Part shown: positions 15,847 to 25,188 of the stretch, one piece after another
Numbering within the stretch: position 1 is the first letter of the stretch
How the letters are laid out: each line of letters begins with the position of its first letter
Assembly (NCBI GenBank): GCA_021792655.1
Contig: JAJYUG010000005.1
Span: 6,405 to 49,852, forward strand
Reading direction: 5' to 3'
Origin: Thermoplasmata archaeon
GTDB taxonomy: Archaea; Thermoplasmatota; Thermoplasmata; Thermoplasmatales; Thermoplasmataceae
Length of the DNA: 43,448 bases
Position numbers and translations under genes: made by a program
Notes under the pieces: generated by a model
The model's database searches: none
Seen by the model: the letters and a program-made list of their open reading frames with translations, nothing else
What the model was told of the DNA's origin: nothing

Positions 15847-16962
15847 GTGATAGCGCATACTATTTATAAGCCCCAGCTTATTTTCTGGGAAACAACCAAG
15901 GCATGCCCGCTTGCATGCAGGCACTGCCGTGCCGAGGCTATTTTCGAACCCTTTCCTGGTGAATTAACTACGAAAGAGTCCTTCAAACTTCTTGATGAAA
16001 TAGCGCAGTTTCCCAAGCCATACCCCGTTCTGATCCTTACCGGGGGAGATGTACTCATGAGGAGCGATCTTGAGTCCCTGCTGAAGAGGGCAACAGAACT
16101 CGGGATCAAGACTGCATTGAGCCCGGCTGTGTCCGGGAGGATTGATGAAAGTCTGGTTGCCATGGCAAAGAGATACGGTGTACATTCGGTATCGCTGAGC
16201 CTTGACTGGGCCGATGCTAAAAAGCAGGATGAATTCAGAGGAAAACAAGGTGTTTTCGATGAAAGCATAAGAGCAATCAAAATGTTCAGCCGTGAAGGTA
16301 TTCCTCTGCAGATAAATACCACAGTGTTTGAGGACAATGCAATGGAGTTACCAAAGATCCTCAGCATGATCTCCGGACTTGGAGTTAGGGTCTGGGAAAT
16401 TTTTTTCCTCATAAGAATTGGCAGAGGAGAGACACTGATGGACCTCTCAGCTGAAAAGATGGAGGAAGTAAACAACTGGCTGTTCGACGTGAACGGACCC
16501 AGCATCACGATTAGAACTGTGGAATCACCCATATTCAAACGCATAGAGTTAAGCCGCGGTTCCGGTCAGATATATAGTGGCGGTAAGCTTTACAGAGACC
16601 TTATGGCAATTACCGATCCGAAATTTATCAGGAATGGGATCAGGGTGCAGGCAGGACATCCTGGCGGTCGGATGCGGACACTGTTTGTTGGCCATGATGG
16701 GAGCGTACTCATTAATGGATTTATAGAGCAGCCACTCGGCAATGTGAAAAACACACCTCTGCTTGATATATGCACAGATAATGACGTGCTCACCCGCCTC
16801 GAGGAACCATGGACTTTTGGAGGAAAATGCGGTTACTGCTCATACAACAGTGTGTGCGGTGGATCACGTGCGCGTTCCTTCACCTCAACGGGAGACCTCT
16901 TTGCCAGCGACCCTGCCTGCAATTATATTCCTGAACGGCGGGAACGGAAAGTTGCAGTGTGA
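15847..16962 (+). CDS. Radical SAM/SPASM-domain protein, AhbD/NirJ-like
   Basis: 371 residues. The radical SAM cluster motif is Cys20-x3-Cys24-x2-Cys27 in WETTKACPLACRHCRAEA, with TGGDVLMR as the SAM-binding loop. A C-terminal SPASM-type set (Cys328, Cys331, Cys337, Cys358) would bind an auxiliary 4Fe-4S cluster. The layout resembles enzymes of the alternative haem and haem d1 pathways (AhbC, AhbD, NirJ) and also peptide-modifying enzymes; no precursor peptide gene or haem gene is adjacent, so the substrate is open. Start GTG at 15847 is about 25 bases after the TATA-like CTTTTATC (15818-15825), consistent with a leaderless mRNA. Confidence 0.8.
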   Translation: MIAHTIYKPQLIFWETTKACPLACRHCRAEAIFEPFPGELTTKESFKLLDEIAQFPKPYPVLILTGGDVLMRSDLESLLKRATELGIKTALSPAVSGRIDESLVAMAKRYGVHSVSLSLDWADAKKQDEFRGKQGVFDESIRAIKMFSREGIPLQINTTVFEDNAMELPKILSMISGLGVRVWEIFFLIRIGRGETLMDLSAEKMEEVNNWLFDVNGPSITIRTVESPIFKRIELSRGSGQIYSGGKLYRDLMAITDPKFIRNGIRVQAGHPGGRMRTLFVGHDGSVLINGFIEQPLGNVKNTPLLDICTDNDVLTRLEEPWTFGGKCGYCSYNSVCGGSRARSFTSTGDLFASDPACNYIPERRERKVAV

Positions 16963-16965
16963 AAC

Positions 16966-16975
16966 TTTATATATT
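16966..16975 (+). promoter_or_regulatory. TATA box ahead of a small ORF
   Basis: TTTATATATT lies immediately after the radical SAM stop and about 24 bases before the ATG at 16994. It is one of the best TATA matches in the window, yet the only gene it could serve on this strand is a short hypothetical ORF. Confidence 0.45.
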
Positions 16976-16993
16976 GAGATAAACTGAAATAGT

Positions 16994-17224
16994 ATGCCAA
17001 TCCTAGAATGCTCTATTGCGCCTCCTGACGAGGATGAGCAAACTTCCAAGAATGATTACCCTGCGATTAAATACCTTGTTTTCGCCATCCTGTTTTTCAT
17101 TGTCTCTAAATTTAGCACGCTAAGAGCGGGGGAAAAATCTCGCAAGCGCACTGGAATTCCGGCCGATATAGATAATTCCGGAGGTAACTATGGCAAGGGC
17201 ACCCGCGATCAACCACGCATCTGA
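16994..17224 (+). CDS. Possible small single-helix membrane protein
   Basis: A 76-residue frame. It has an acidic N-terminus (PPDEDEQTSKND), one hydrophobic helix (about residues 27-42, KYLVFAILFFIVSKF), then a basic tail. The evidence for reality is the TATA box about 24 bases upstream. Against it, the last 105 bases overlap the 3' end of the convergent MFS gene, and the tail after residue 45 could simply be read-through of the antisense strand. No family is recognised. Confidence 0.35.
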   Translation: MPILECSIAPPDEDEQTSKNDYPAIKYLVFAILFFIVSKFSTLRAGEKSRKRTGIPADIDNSGGNYGKGTRDQPRI

Positions 17225-18304
17225 ATAATTCAGGAAATAAGCCAAAGAGGTGAATATTACCGGAAGAACTATGCTAAACCCCATCTGGATGGAATTTGTA
17301 AGGGAAAGCGAGAAGGAAACCATTGACCTGTCTGCGATCTCCATTGATACCATTGTATAGAGAACCGAAAACCCTGCAACAACAAACAAACCCTCGGCAA
17401 TGAGGATAAGCATCAGAATTATCACATTATATGTTACCGGGATCATGGCAATGAATATGCCTCCTATAAGCATCGTAAGGAAAAATGCACGTCCCTTGTG
17501 GGCAGTTTTCTGTATTTGTTTTCCGCCAATTATTCCACCGGCTATACCTATCACCATTGATACTCCAGCCATCAGGCCTGCAGTGAAAGATGGAATGTTG
17601 GCCACGTTTTCAGCATAGTAAACAAAAAATTGCCCGATGAGGGTTTCGCCGATTATGCTTGAAAGACCTGCGAGAGAAAGTATCCATATATGAGGTTTTT
17701 TCATAATGGAGATTATCTTCCCGGGGATGTCCTTCGTAACCGATCGTACCTCCCCGATGCCACGAAGGGCAACCACATTTTCTATTGCAAGAGCAATTGC
17801 CAGTATTCCGGAAAAAATCAGTGATGGACGCCATCCAAAGGCTTTATCGAGTATAGACCAGCCGAAAATGCCTACTCCTGCCCCAATGTTGAACGCCCCG
17901 TTATATATCCCCACATGCGTCCCGAACCTTTCTATAGGAACTATGTTGCTCAGGGCACCGATGCCTGGAGAGAAGAACAGCGCTGCACCAATACCGGCAA
18001 AAACCCTTGATACAAGAAGCATAACCAGGTTATATGAAAGGCCGCTGAGTACCGTCGAAATACCCAGAATCGCCAGGCCTGAGATTGCTATGTGAGCATT
18101 GCCTATCCTCGAAGCGAGTATTCCGCCTACGAGCTGGAAGGCAGCAAGACCTGCATAGAATCCTGTTGTTATCACACCCAGCTGAATTAATTGGAGGCTG
18201 AGGTCGCTGCTTATATAGATCAGGCTAGGGGCCATTACAAACCAGTTCAGGGCATAAACCGCCCTTGAAAAATGGATCGACCCTGCCTGCAGTCTGTACC
18301 CCAA
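17120..18304 (-). CDS. Major facilitator superfamily transporter
   Basis: 394 residues with about 12 membrane helices in two six-helix halves. Between helices 2 and 3 is an MFS motif A remnant, GGILASRIGNAH, and helix 4-5 has SRVFAGIGAALFFSPGIGALS. Such carriers move small solutes using the proton gradient, but the substrate cannot be predicted. The start is TTG at 18304, about 22 bases from an AAATATT element that lies at the very end of the upstream gene; no earlier ATG exists. It is the last gene of a same-strand group with the two genes upstream. Confidence 0.85.
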   Translation of the reverse strand: MGYRLQAGSIHFSRAVYALNWFVMAPSLIYISSDLSLQLIQLGVITTGFYAGLAAFQLVGGILASRIGNAHIAISGLAILGISTVLSGLSYNLVMLLVSRVFAGIGAALFFSPGIGALSNIVPIERFGTHVGIYNGAFNIGAGVGIFGWSILDKAFGWRPSLIFSGILAIALAIENVVALRGIGEVRSVTKDIPGKIISIMKKPHIWILSLAGLSSIIGETLIGQFFVYYAENVANIPSFTAGLMAGVSMVIGIAGGIIGGKQIQKTAHKGRAFFLTMLIGGIFIAMIPVTYNVIILMLILIAEGLFVVAGFSVLYTMVSMEIADRSMVSFSLSLTNSIQMGFSIVLPVIFTSLAYFLNYSDAWLIAGALAIVTSGIIYIGRNSSALARFFPRS

Positions 18305-18329
18305 ATGAGCTATCTCCGAATATTTTCTA

Positions 18330-18623
18330 CTAAACCTTTGACATCAGCTTTTTCCTTTCCTTTGAGGAGTAGCCGCTAATCTCCTCTATCAGCCGGTTGT
18401 AGATACGTAAAGCTTCTGCTGCGTTTTCCTTTATTCCATCCGACTTTGTCTGGACCATGAGTTTCTTTCCATCAGTGGTAAGATCAATTTCTGATAGGCC
18501 GGGGCATCTGGAAAATACGTGAGACCCGTCAATTCTAGCCTCACCAGTTATGCTCTCCGCCTTTAGTTTGATCGCTTCCAGACTCAGTTTTATTCCTTTT
18601 TTAACCGGATATTCTCTCACCAT
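18330..18623 (-). CDS. Conserved hypothetical protein, possibly DUF5611-type
   Basis: 97 residues, no membrane segment or signal peptide. Predicted mixed alpha/beta: a strand-rich core (GEARIDGSHVFSRCPGLSEIDLTTDGKKLMVQT) then two charged helices. The size and core recall a small domain of unknown function found in Thermoplasmata and other Euryarchaeota, but I could not confirm this. The ATG has GAGG eight bases upstream. It lies 11 bases after the endonuclease IV-like gene and is likely co-transcribed with it. Confidence 0.65.
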   Translation of the reverse strand: MVREYPVKKGIKLSLEAIKLKAESITGEARIDGSHVFSRCPGLSEIDLTTDGKKLMVQTKSDGIKENAAEALRIYNRLIEEISGYSSKERKKLMSKV

Positions 18624-18634
18624 GTTTTTCGCCT

Positions 18635-19657
18635 CTAGTGAATTGCTTTCTTAATCGGTGATTTCTTCTGGAGCCTCTTTGAAAAAGTTCTCAGGTATAT
18701 CAGATACATGTATTGGGCATCGTGTTCAAGGAGCGGAGATGAAGATATCAGGGTGATGTCTTCCTCCCTGTTAGCAATTGCTTCAGCAAGCGTCTCAAAC
18801 TTCAGGTCCCCATGCTTTATTGCAGTCAGCTTCGTTTCGTTGTGATCCTGGTATTCAACACCTGAGAATTCTGTGTACAGATCACCCTTTGAAAATTTTG
18901 AAAATTCGTCGAGGACGTCTTCAAAATCCTTTATTTCAATAAGGGAACCTCCGGTCAGTGAATGAATGTGTGGGAAATTTATTATAGGCTCTATCTCGGG
19001 AACTTTCTTTGCAAGCGCTGTCAGATCTGACGTTGCGCCAAAAATTTCTGCCTTTCCTGAACATTCTACCGATACAAATGGAAAATTTTCACTGGGCGGG
19101 CATGCCTTTGCTACACGGGTATAAACCTCAATTGCCCTTTTCAGGCTTTCCTTCTTGTTGGCTTTGTAAAAACCTGTATGAGTAACAACCCTCTTTGCCT
19201 GCATTGCTTTTCCCGTTATGAGAGTCCATCTCAGGTGATCGTACGACTTTTCCCCTATGTCTCCATCATCAAGCAGGTCCATGTAATAAGGCGCGTGCAT
19301 AGACAGGTTGACATCAAGCTCTTTTGCCAGCTCTCCACCTTCCCTCAACTCGTCGTAATTTTTAGCCATGTTCCAGAATATCTCCTGGACTATGTCATCT
19401 TCCTCTATTGTTGATTCGATCCCTACGGGTCTGTAGTTACCGTTCTCGTCGCTCCTCAGCACCTCTACAATAATTGAACCCTCCACGTCCTTTGGCTTCA
19501 TGCCTGTGTATTCCAGTGCCGGCCTCTCCTCAATGTTCACCCTGAGCAGTTGCACTTCAAGCGCATTCAGTCCCAGGTTGTGAACATCCTCAACTGATTC
19601 AATGAAAGTTCTTCCCTTGCTGGTCAAAGGAATCCCGGCAATGCCAAATCTAATCAT
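18635..19657 (-). CDS. Endonuclease IV-like TIM-barrel protein
   Basis: 340 residues with the AP endonuclease family 2 barrel. The metal-site positions of endonuclease IV can be followed: MHAPYY, VVTHTGFY, VECSGKAEIFG, NFPHIHSLTGG and YTEFSGVEY. This suggests cleavage at abasic sites, although the superfamily also contains sugar isomerases and the C-terminal metal positions are less clear here. An A/T-rich TATA candidate lies at 19689-19697, about 35 bases before the ATG. It leads a group with the 97-residue protein gene and perhaps the MFS gene. Confidence 0.75.
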   Translation of the reverse strand: MIRFGIAGIPLTSKGRTFIESVEDVHNLGLNALEVQLLRVNIEERPALEYTGMKPKDVEGSIIVEVLRSDENGNYRPVGIESTIEEDDIVQEIFWNMAKNYDELREGGELAKELDVNLSMHAPYYMDLLDDGDIGEKSYDHLRWTLITGKAMQAKRVVTHTGFYKANKKESLKRAIEVYTRVAKACPPSENFPFVSVECSGKAEIFGATSDLTALAKKVPEIEPIINFPHIHSLTGGSLIEIKDFEDVLDEFSKFSKGDLYTEFSGVEYQDHNETKLTAIKHGDLKFETLAEAIANREEDITLISSSPLLEHDAQYMYLIYLRTFSKRLQKKSPIKKAIH

Positions 19658-19883
19658 AATAAACTTTTTAGTTAATAGTTAATGCATTATATAATTTTAC
19701 GATGAATTTACTGCGACTGGATCGGAGCACCAGAGTTGCCCTTTTTTAAAAACCCTATGCTCAATCGGGGAATACGCTAGCGAACAGATTATATATTCAT
19801 AAGTTATACAAACTCGATGGTGATAGAGGGAAAAACTTCTTGTTCTATCGTTATCTTAAATGAAGATATCAAGGGTGATAGTG

Positions 19884-21188
19884 ATGAATGTAGATCCAAA
19901 TTTAACGAAATACATGATCAAAGCCAAAATTGCAACCGATGGGGTGGTTGAAAAACCAGACGTAGTCGGCGCCATATTTGGTCAGACCGAAGGATTATTG
20001 GGAAACGAGCTTGACTTAAGAGACCTGCAGAAAAGCGGAAAAATAGGAAGAATAGAAGTCGAAATAGACAGCAAGAAAGGAAGGACCGAGGGTTTTGCAC
20101 TTATTCCATCCGGACTTGATCAGGTTGAAAGCTCCATACTTGCCGCATCTCTGGAAACTATAGACAGGATTGGCCCATGCAAGGCGAAAGTAGAGATAGA
20201 GAACATAGAGGACGTAAGGATACAGAAAAGGAAAAAGGTAGTCGAAAGGGCAGAAGAGCTTTACAAAAGAATGGGCGAGAACGGCAAGACTGTTAGCGAA
20301 TCCATAGTACAGACTGTAAGGGAAGAGGTAGAGAAGGGAGAAATAATGAGCTATGGCGAGGAGCACCTCCCAGCGGGCCCCGCAGTGAAGGATTCCGATT
20401 CAATAATCGTTGTAGAAGGCAGGAGTGATATCCTGAACCTTCTGAGATATGGGATAAAGAACACAATAGCAGTGCAGGGAACTAACATCCCGAAAACAGT
20501 ACAGATGCTATCCAGAGAGAGAACAGTTACGGTGTTCCTGGATGGCGACAGGGGTGGAGACCTAATACTGAAAGAAATGCTCCAGGTAGCCGAGGTAGAT
20601 TTCGTTGCCAGGGCACCGCCTGGAACCGAAGTTGAAGAGTTGACATACAAGCAGATAGTTAAAGCACTGAGATACAAGACTCCTGTGGATCAATACCTAT
20701 CCATGAGAGGGATGACAGAAGAGCTGAAGGAACTTTCAGAAAGAAATGCTACTGAATCCCAGAAGATACACAAAAAGCCCGTTCAGAAACAGGCAGAACC
20801 TGTGGAGCAGAAAAAACCACGGGAGGAGATTCTACCCCCGGAGGAAGCAGTACCTGAAGAGGAGCTAATTGAGGATAACCCTGATAAGGTGGATCTTTCT
20901 AACCCTCGGGCAATTGAGAAAAGAGCGAATTCATTGCTCCAGGACAAGCTTACGGAGTTCTATGGAAACGATGGTACAAAAATTGCCTCGTTCCCGGTAG
21001 CTGAAGCTGTGGATAAGATGGCGGAAGTGGCTTCTGCGGACACTCTCATCACAGGTGGAGTCATATCACAGAGGCTTGTTGACGTAGCTTTTACTAAGGG
21101 TATCAAGAACATTTACGGAGTGAAGATGGGGCACGTGACAAAGAAGCCTTCTGAAATTAGGGTAGTATCATGGGAACGCCATTCCTGA
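19884..21188 (+). CDS. dnaG: Archaeal DnaG (toprim-domain primase / exosome-associated protein)
   Basis: 434 residues from the ATG at 19884. The N-terminal segment KYMIKAKIATDGVVEKPDVVGAIFG is diagnostic of archaeal DnaG. The toprim domain follows with the catalytic glutamate in IIVVEGRSDI and the DxD in VFLDGDRGG. A charged linker and a conserved C-terminal domain complete it. Archaeal DnaG can make primers but is also an RNA-binding component of the exosome. The frame opens eight codons earlier (19860); GGTGAT at 19874-19879, matching the anti-Shine-Dalgarno, is four bases before the internal ATG, which also gives the usual N-terminus. The next gene overlaps its end by 19 bases. Confidence 0.94.
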   Translation: MNVDPNLTKYMIKAKIATDGVVEKPDVVGAIFGQTEGLLGNELDLRDLQKSGKIGRIEVEIDSKKGRTEGFALIPSGLDQVESSILAASLETIDRIGPCKAKVEIENIEDVRIQKRKKVVERAEELYKRMGENGKTVSESIVQTVREEVEKGEIMSYGEEHLPAGPAVKDSDSIIVVEGRSDILNLLRYGIKNTIAVQGTNIPKTVQMLSRERTVTVFLDGDRGGDLILKEMLQVAEVDFVARAPPGTEVEELTYKQIVKALRYKTPVDQYLSMRGMTEELKELSERNATESQKIHKKPVQKQAEPVEQKKPREEILPPEEAVPEEELIEDNPDKVDLSNPRAIEKRANSLLQDKLTEFYGNDGTKIASFPVAEAVDKMAEVASADTLITGGVISQRLVDVAFTKGIKNIYGVKMGHVTKKPSEIRVVSWERHS

Positions 21189-22669
21189 ACGCTAATTTTG
21201 AAGAATTTCCTGACACTTCATATGTGAAGATTCCCAGCAATCCACTGGATAGAGTAATTGGCCAGGACGAAGCAGTGAAGATGGCCATGATTGCAGCCAG
21301 GCAAAGGAGACACCTGCTCCTGGTGGGGCCGCCTGGAGTGGGAAAGTCCATGATTGCCCAGGCGATGTCGTTTTATATTCAGAGACCTAAGGAGGAGATC
21401 AGGGTAGTGCACAATCCACAGTACCCAGAACGTCCCTTTGTGGAAGTAAAGAGCGCGGAAGAGGTAAATGCAGAAACCCTGGAACTTGGATCCGTCGAAG
21501 GAATGATAATGGATCCTCAGAACGTCCCCGTCAGTGTTGCAGAGAGGCTCGGATATCGCTGCCCTAAGTGTGGTTTTTATTCTATTTATACAGAGCAGGT
21601 ATGCCCGAATTGTAATTCTCCCAAGGTACAGGTTAATACCCAGGGGCCGTTCGGTGATGTTTTTAATGTGATTGGAGCGGCCTTTGGCGTACAGAACAAC
21701 AGCGAGCGTGTCACCTCGACAAGGAAATTCGGGGACCGTGAAGAGGTTATTGTTTATGAAAGGGCTGGGGAGAACATCAGGATACTTGACGAGAAAACAC
21801 TGGAACGCAAGAGAAAAATGGAAAAGAAAAGCCCTAGCAAGGTCATAGTTCCTCTCGACAGAAACCCGTTTGTACTGGCAACCGGAGCAAGCGAGACCGA
21901 ATTGCTTGGGGATGTAAGGCACGACCCTTACGGCGGGCATCCGCAGCTCGGCACCTTACCCTATGAAAGAGTCATAGCAGGTTCTGTGCACGAGGCACAC
22001 GAGGGTGTACTGTTTATTGATGAGATAACCCATCTTGGAAACCTGCAGAGGTTCATTCTGACCGCCATGCAGGAGAGAAATTTCCCCATAACCGGGCGTA
22101 ACCCACAGAGCGCAGGAGCAAGCGTAAGGGTAGACAAGGTCCCGGCAAATTTTATTCTCGTGGCAGCCTGCAACATACAGGACCTTCAGTACATATTGAG
22201 TCCATTGAGATCCAGGATTGTTGGAAGCGGTTATGAGATACTGATGGAGACAACAATACCAGATACTCTGGAAAACAGGACAAAATACATTCAGTTCATC
22301 GCACAGGAAATTATTGTTGACGGCAAGATACCGCATATGGCAATGGACGCAGCCACAATGATAATAGACGAGGGAGCAAGAAGGGCAAAGGATATAGACC
22401 ACAAGGAAAGGGCTCTCACCCTTAAGCTCCGCGAACTTGGCGGATTAATCAGGGCGGCAGGGGATATATGTGTCTCTGAAGATGGAAAACTAATCGAGAA
22501 AAGACACGTGAAGGAAGCTTTGAACATGTATCTGCCAGTCGAAGAGAAGATCAAAAAATACTACGGAAATTTCGGTGCGGCGGTATCATCAGAATCTACT
22601 GACTCACAGAAGCAGAGTGAATACTTTTCCAATTACCACAACTACAGGGACGACCGCTCCTATCAGTGA
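21170..22669 (+). CDS. Lon-like AAA+ ATPase with zinc ribbon and no protease domain
   Basis: 499 residues. Walker A is GPPGVGKS (53-60), Walker B LFIDEI (281-286), sensor 1 Asn335 and arginine finger in LRSRI, all close to archaeal LonB. A zinc ribbon (Cys131, Cys134, Cys145, Cys148) is inserted between Walker A and Walker B. The chain ends in a glutamine/serine/tyrosine-rich tail at 499: the Lon serine-lysine protease domain is missing, and so are LonB's two membrane helices. It therefore cannot be a Lon protease as such and may unfold or remodel substrates. The ATG overlaps the dnaG frame by 19 bases, implying coupled translation. Confidence 0.88.
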   Translation: MGTPFLNANFEEFPDTSYVKIPSNPLDRVIGQDEAVKMAMIAARQRRHLLLVGPPGVGKSMIAQAMSFYIQRPKEEIRVVHNPQYPERPFVEVKSAEEVNAETLELGSVEGMIMDPQNVPVSVAERLGYRCPKCGFYSIYTEQVCPNCNSPKVQVNTQGPFGDVFNVIGAAFGVQNNSERVTSTRKFGDREEVIVYERAGENIRILDEKTLERKRKMEKKSPSKVIVPLDRNPFVLATGASETELLGDVRHDPYGGHPQLGTLPYERVIAGSVHEAHEGVLFIDEITHLGNLQRFILTAMQERNFPITGRNPQSAGASVRVDKVPANFILVAACNIQDLQYILSPLRSRIVGSGYEILMETTIPDTLENRTKYIQFIAQEIIVDGKIPHMAMDAATMIIDEGARRAKDIDHKERALTLKLRELGGLIRAAGDICVSEDGKLIEKRHVKEALNMYLPVEEKIKKYYGNFGAAVSSESTDSQKQSEYFSNYHNYRDDRSYQ

Positions 22670-22715
22670 ACGCATACACTAAATTTAAATCATTTTCTAC
22701 ATCACACTAAAAGTT

Positions 22716-24482
22716 ATGAATATAACATACACGCTTGAGATGAATAATCCACATACACACTTCTTCAGAGTAAAGATGAAGCTTGACGATGTCAGCGAGG
22801 AACGGACATTGCTCACTATGCCGGCATGGACTCCGGGATCTTACGCGATACTTGATTTTGCCAGGAATGTAAGGAAGCTTCAGGCCGTATCCGAATCAGG
22901 AGCGCCATTGGTGGTAACAAAGAAAGATAAGTCTACATGGATCGTAGCATCTTCTGGCATCAGGACTATAGAAATAAGCTATGAAGTATATGCAGATGAA
23001 TTTTCAGTGCATACAAGCCATCTTGACTCGACGCATGCATTTGTTCTTGGAACCAGCGTTTTCCTTTACATAGAAGGATACAAGGATCAGGCGGTGGAGC
23101 TCTTTGTTTCTCCGCCTGCGGAATGGAAAATATCTACCGGGCTTGAAAAGATAGGCGAAAACAGGTTCAGGGCAGTTAATTATGACATTCTTGTCGATTC
23201 TCCGCTGGAAATCGGTACTCACCGCAGCCTCTTTTTTGAGGTCGACGGAAAACAGCATGAAATAGCGATATACGGACACGGAAACGAAAACGAGACAATG
23301 ATTCTGAATGATGTCCAGAAAATAGTCTCCTCTTTTTCAAAGATGTTCAACCAGTATCCCTTCAAAAGATATGTTTTCATATATCACCTTGTTCAGGAGG
23401 GCGGGCAGGGGGGTGGCCTGGAACACCTGAATTCAACCACCATTGATATTGAAAGGTTCAGTTTTTCCCCGAGGGACAGATACCTGGATTTTCTTTCAGT
23501 CACGTCACACGAATATTTCCACCTGTGGAATGTAAAACGGATCAGGCCGATCGAACTGGGGCCATTCAACTACAAGGAAGAGAACTACACAACAATGCTG
23601 TGGGTAAGCGAAGGGATAACCAGCTACTACGAATGGATTGCACTCTTCCGTGCAGGGCTGATTACGGAGGAGGAATATCTGAAACATATCCTTGAGTATG
23701 TAAGGTACTACGAACTCCTGCCCGGATCTGCCATCGAATCCGCATCCGATTCCTCTTTCGACTCATGGATAAAGCTTTACCGCCCGTCTCCAAACAACAC
23801 CAATAGTTACATATCATACTATCTCAAGGGAGAGATCCTCGGCTTCCTCCTTAGCAGCAGAATATCTGAAGCTACGGGGGGATCAAAGAGCCTTGATGAT
23901 GTAATGAGGCATCTCTATGAAAAATACAAGAAGGATGGCAAGGGCTTTGTGGAGAAGGACCTGCTTTCCGCACTCAGGGATGTGTCAGGGAAGGATTTTT
24001 CAGAATTTTACTCACGATATGTCAAGGGTACTGAGAAAATAGACTTCGATTCTGAGTTTGCCAGAATAGGGGTGAAAATCAAGAAGGGATACAAGAAAAT
24101 AGATAATAACGAACCTGCGGAGAAATCGTACATGGGTTTGTTCACAAAATCAGAGAACGGCAAAATTATCGTGTCCTCGGTCCTTGAAGGATCACCTGCG
24201 TTCCAGGCAGGAATCAATGCCGGCGATGAGCTGGTTGCTATCAACCGTGTCAGGTTTTCCGATCTGTTTCTGAAAAATATAAGGGATGATATAAGATCAA
24301 TCAAGACTGATAACCCTTATATTTTCAAGCCTGGTGATAAGGTGATGATCGACCTGTTCAGGAGAGGCATACTATATACTGTGGAAGTGCAACTTATGCG
24401 GGCTCCGCCAGAATATTATGAACCGATACTTGATCGTGAGGACAAGACTTCGGCAATTCGCAGCAGAGTAATTCTGGGGTAA
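22716..24482 (+). CDS. M61-family metallopeptidase with PDZ domain
   Basis: 588 residues. N-terminal beta-domain starting YTLEMNNPHTHFFRVKM; a gluzincin active site with His265-Glu266-x2-His269 (HEYFH) and the downstream glutamate Glu299 in WVSEGITSYY; and GGLEHLNS just upstream, all family M61 marks. A PDZ domain occupies about residues 470-560 (SPAFQAGINAGDELVAINRV). Glycyl aminopeptidase activity is the known function of the family. There is no signal peptide, so it should be cytosolic, probably in peptide recycling. A TATA-like AAATTTAAA at 22680-22688 precedes the ATG by about 31 bases. Confidence 0.92.
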   Translation: MNITYTLEMNNPHTHFFRVKMKLDDVSEERTLLTMPAWTPGSYAILDFARNVRKLQAVSESGAPLVVTKKDKSTWIVASSGIRTIEISYEVYADEFSVHTSHLDSTHAFVLGTSVFLYIEGYKDQAVELFVSPPAEWKISTGLEKIGENRFRAVNYDILVDSPLEIGTHRSLFFEVDGKQHEIAIYGHGNENETMILNDVQKIVSSFSKMFNQYPFKRYVFIYHLVQEGGQGGGLEHLNSTTIDIERFSFSPRDRYLDFLSVTSHEYFHLWNVKRIRPIELGPFNYKEENYTTMLWVSEGITSYYEWIALFRAGLITEEEYLKHILEYVRYYELLPGSAIESASDSSFDSWIKLYRPSPNNTNSYISYYLKGEILGFLLSSRISEATGGSKSLDDVMRHLYEKYKKDGKGFVEKDLLSALRDVSGKDFSEFYSRYVKGTEKIDFDSEFARIGVKIKKGYKKIDNNEPAEKSYMGLFTKSENGKIIVSSVLEGSPAFQAGINAGDELVAINRVRFSDLFLKNIRDDIRSIKTDNPYIFKPGDKVMIDLFRRGILYTVEVQLMRAPPEYYEPILDREDKTSAIRSRVILG

Positions 24483-24518
24483 TCACACAGTATTTATATT
24501 TTCACCAAATTACATTTT

Positions 24519-25118
24519 ATGCTATTGTTGCTTGAAGAATACTTCAAATCGTATCCAACAAGAAAAAGGGTCATAGAGGGGCTCTACAACAACGGCATTT
24601 CAATAGTTGACGGAAAACTTTTTCTCCGAAACATAGAAATTTCTATCTCTGAAATAGCCAAATCCCTGGACGTGAACAGAAGAACTGTGTACGAGACCAT
24701 CAAAGTTGTGGAATCAGTTGAAGTGCTGAAGATGGTCATGAGCAAATTGCTTCCAATGGAGGATATTTCCCGGGTAGCACCGGTAATAGGTAGCCAGGTC
24801 ATAACCGTCGTGACCTCACCCGGCTATTTCTCGAGGGTGCTGAATGAATTTACGGAGATAATAAAACGTTACGGATGCAATGTGAGAGACATAACAGGGA
24901 GGAATTGTGGAAAGGAAGACACCTTCATAAGAGCGGTATTTTACAGGTCAGTGCCAACTAAGATTTTCGACCAGGTCGGCAGCATCTTTGGCGTCAGCAA
25001 GGTAATAATAGCTACTCCAGAACTGAATCCTGAATACCTTGCGTGCGCGAAATGCGAAGTTATTGTCTGCCCGAACAAACTTTCCTCAAACGCCTGGGAA
25101 AAGGTTGAGATGGATTGA
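24519..25118 (+). CDS. HTH regulator with ACT-like domain
   Basis: 199 residues. The N-terminal part has a helix-turn-helix (ISISEIAKSLDVNRRTVYETIKVVE, about 40-66). The centre and C-terminal part (about 90-165) look like an ACT domain, beginning IGSQVITVVTSPGYFSRVL. This matches the archaeal group annotated as regulators of amino acid metabolism. A cysteine-rich tail (ACAKCEVIVCP) could bind metal or act as a redox sensor. The TATA-like GTATTTATATT is centred about 23 bases before the ATG. Confidence 0.75.
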   Translation: MLLLLEEYFKSYPTRKRVIEGLYNNGISIVDGKLFLRNIEISISEIAKSLDVNRRTVYETIKVVESVEVLKMVMSKLLPMEDISRVAPVIGSQVITVVTSPGYFSRVLNEFTEIIKRYGCNVRDITGRNCGKEDTFIRAVFYRSVPTKIFDQVGSIFGVSKVIIATPELNPEYLACAKCEVIVCPNKLSSNAWEKVEMD

Positions 25119-25188
25119 ATTCCATACATATGCACGTAAGGAGCAGGAAATAGAATAACTTAAATACTGGATGCAATATTTGTTAAAT

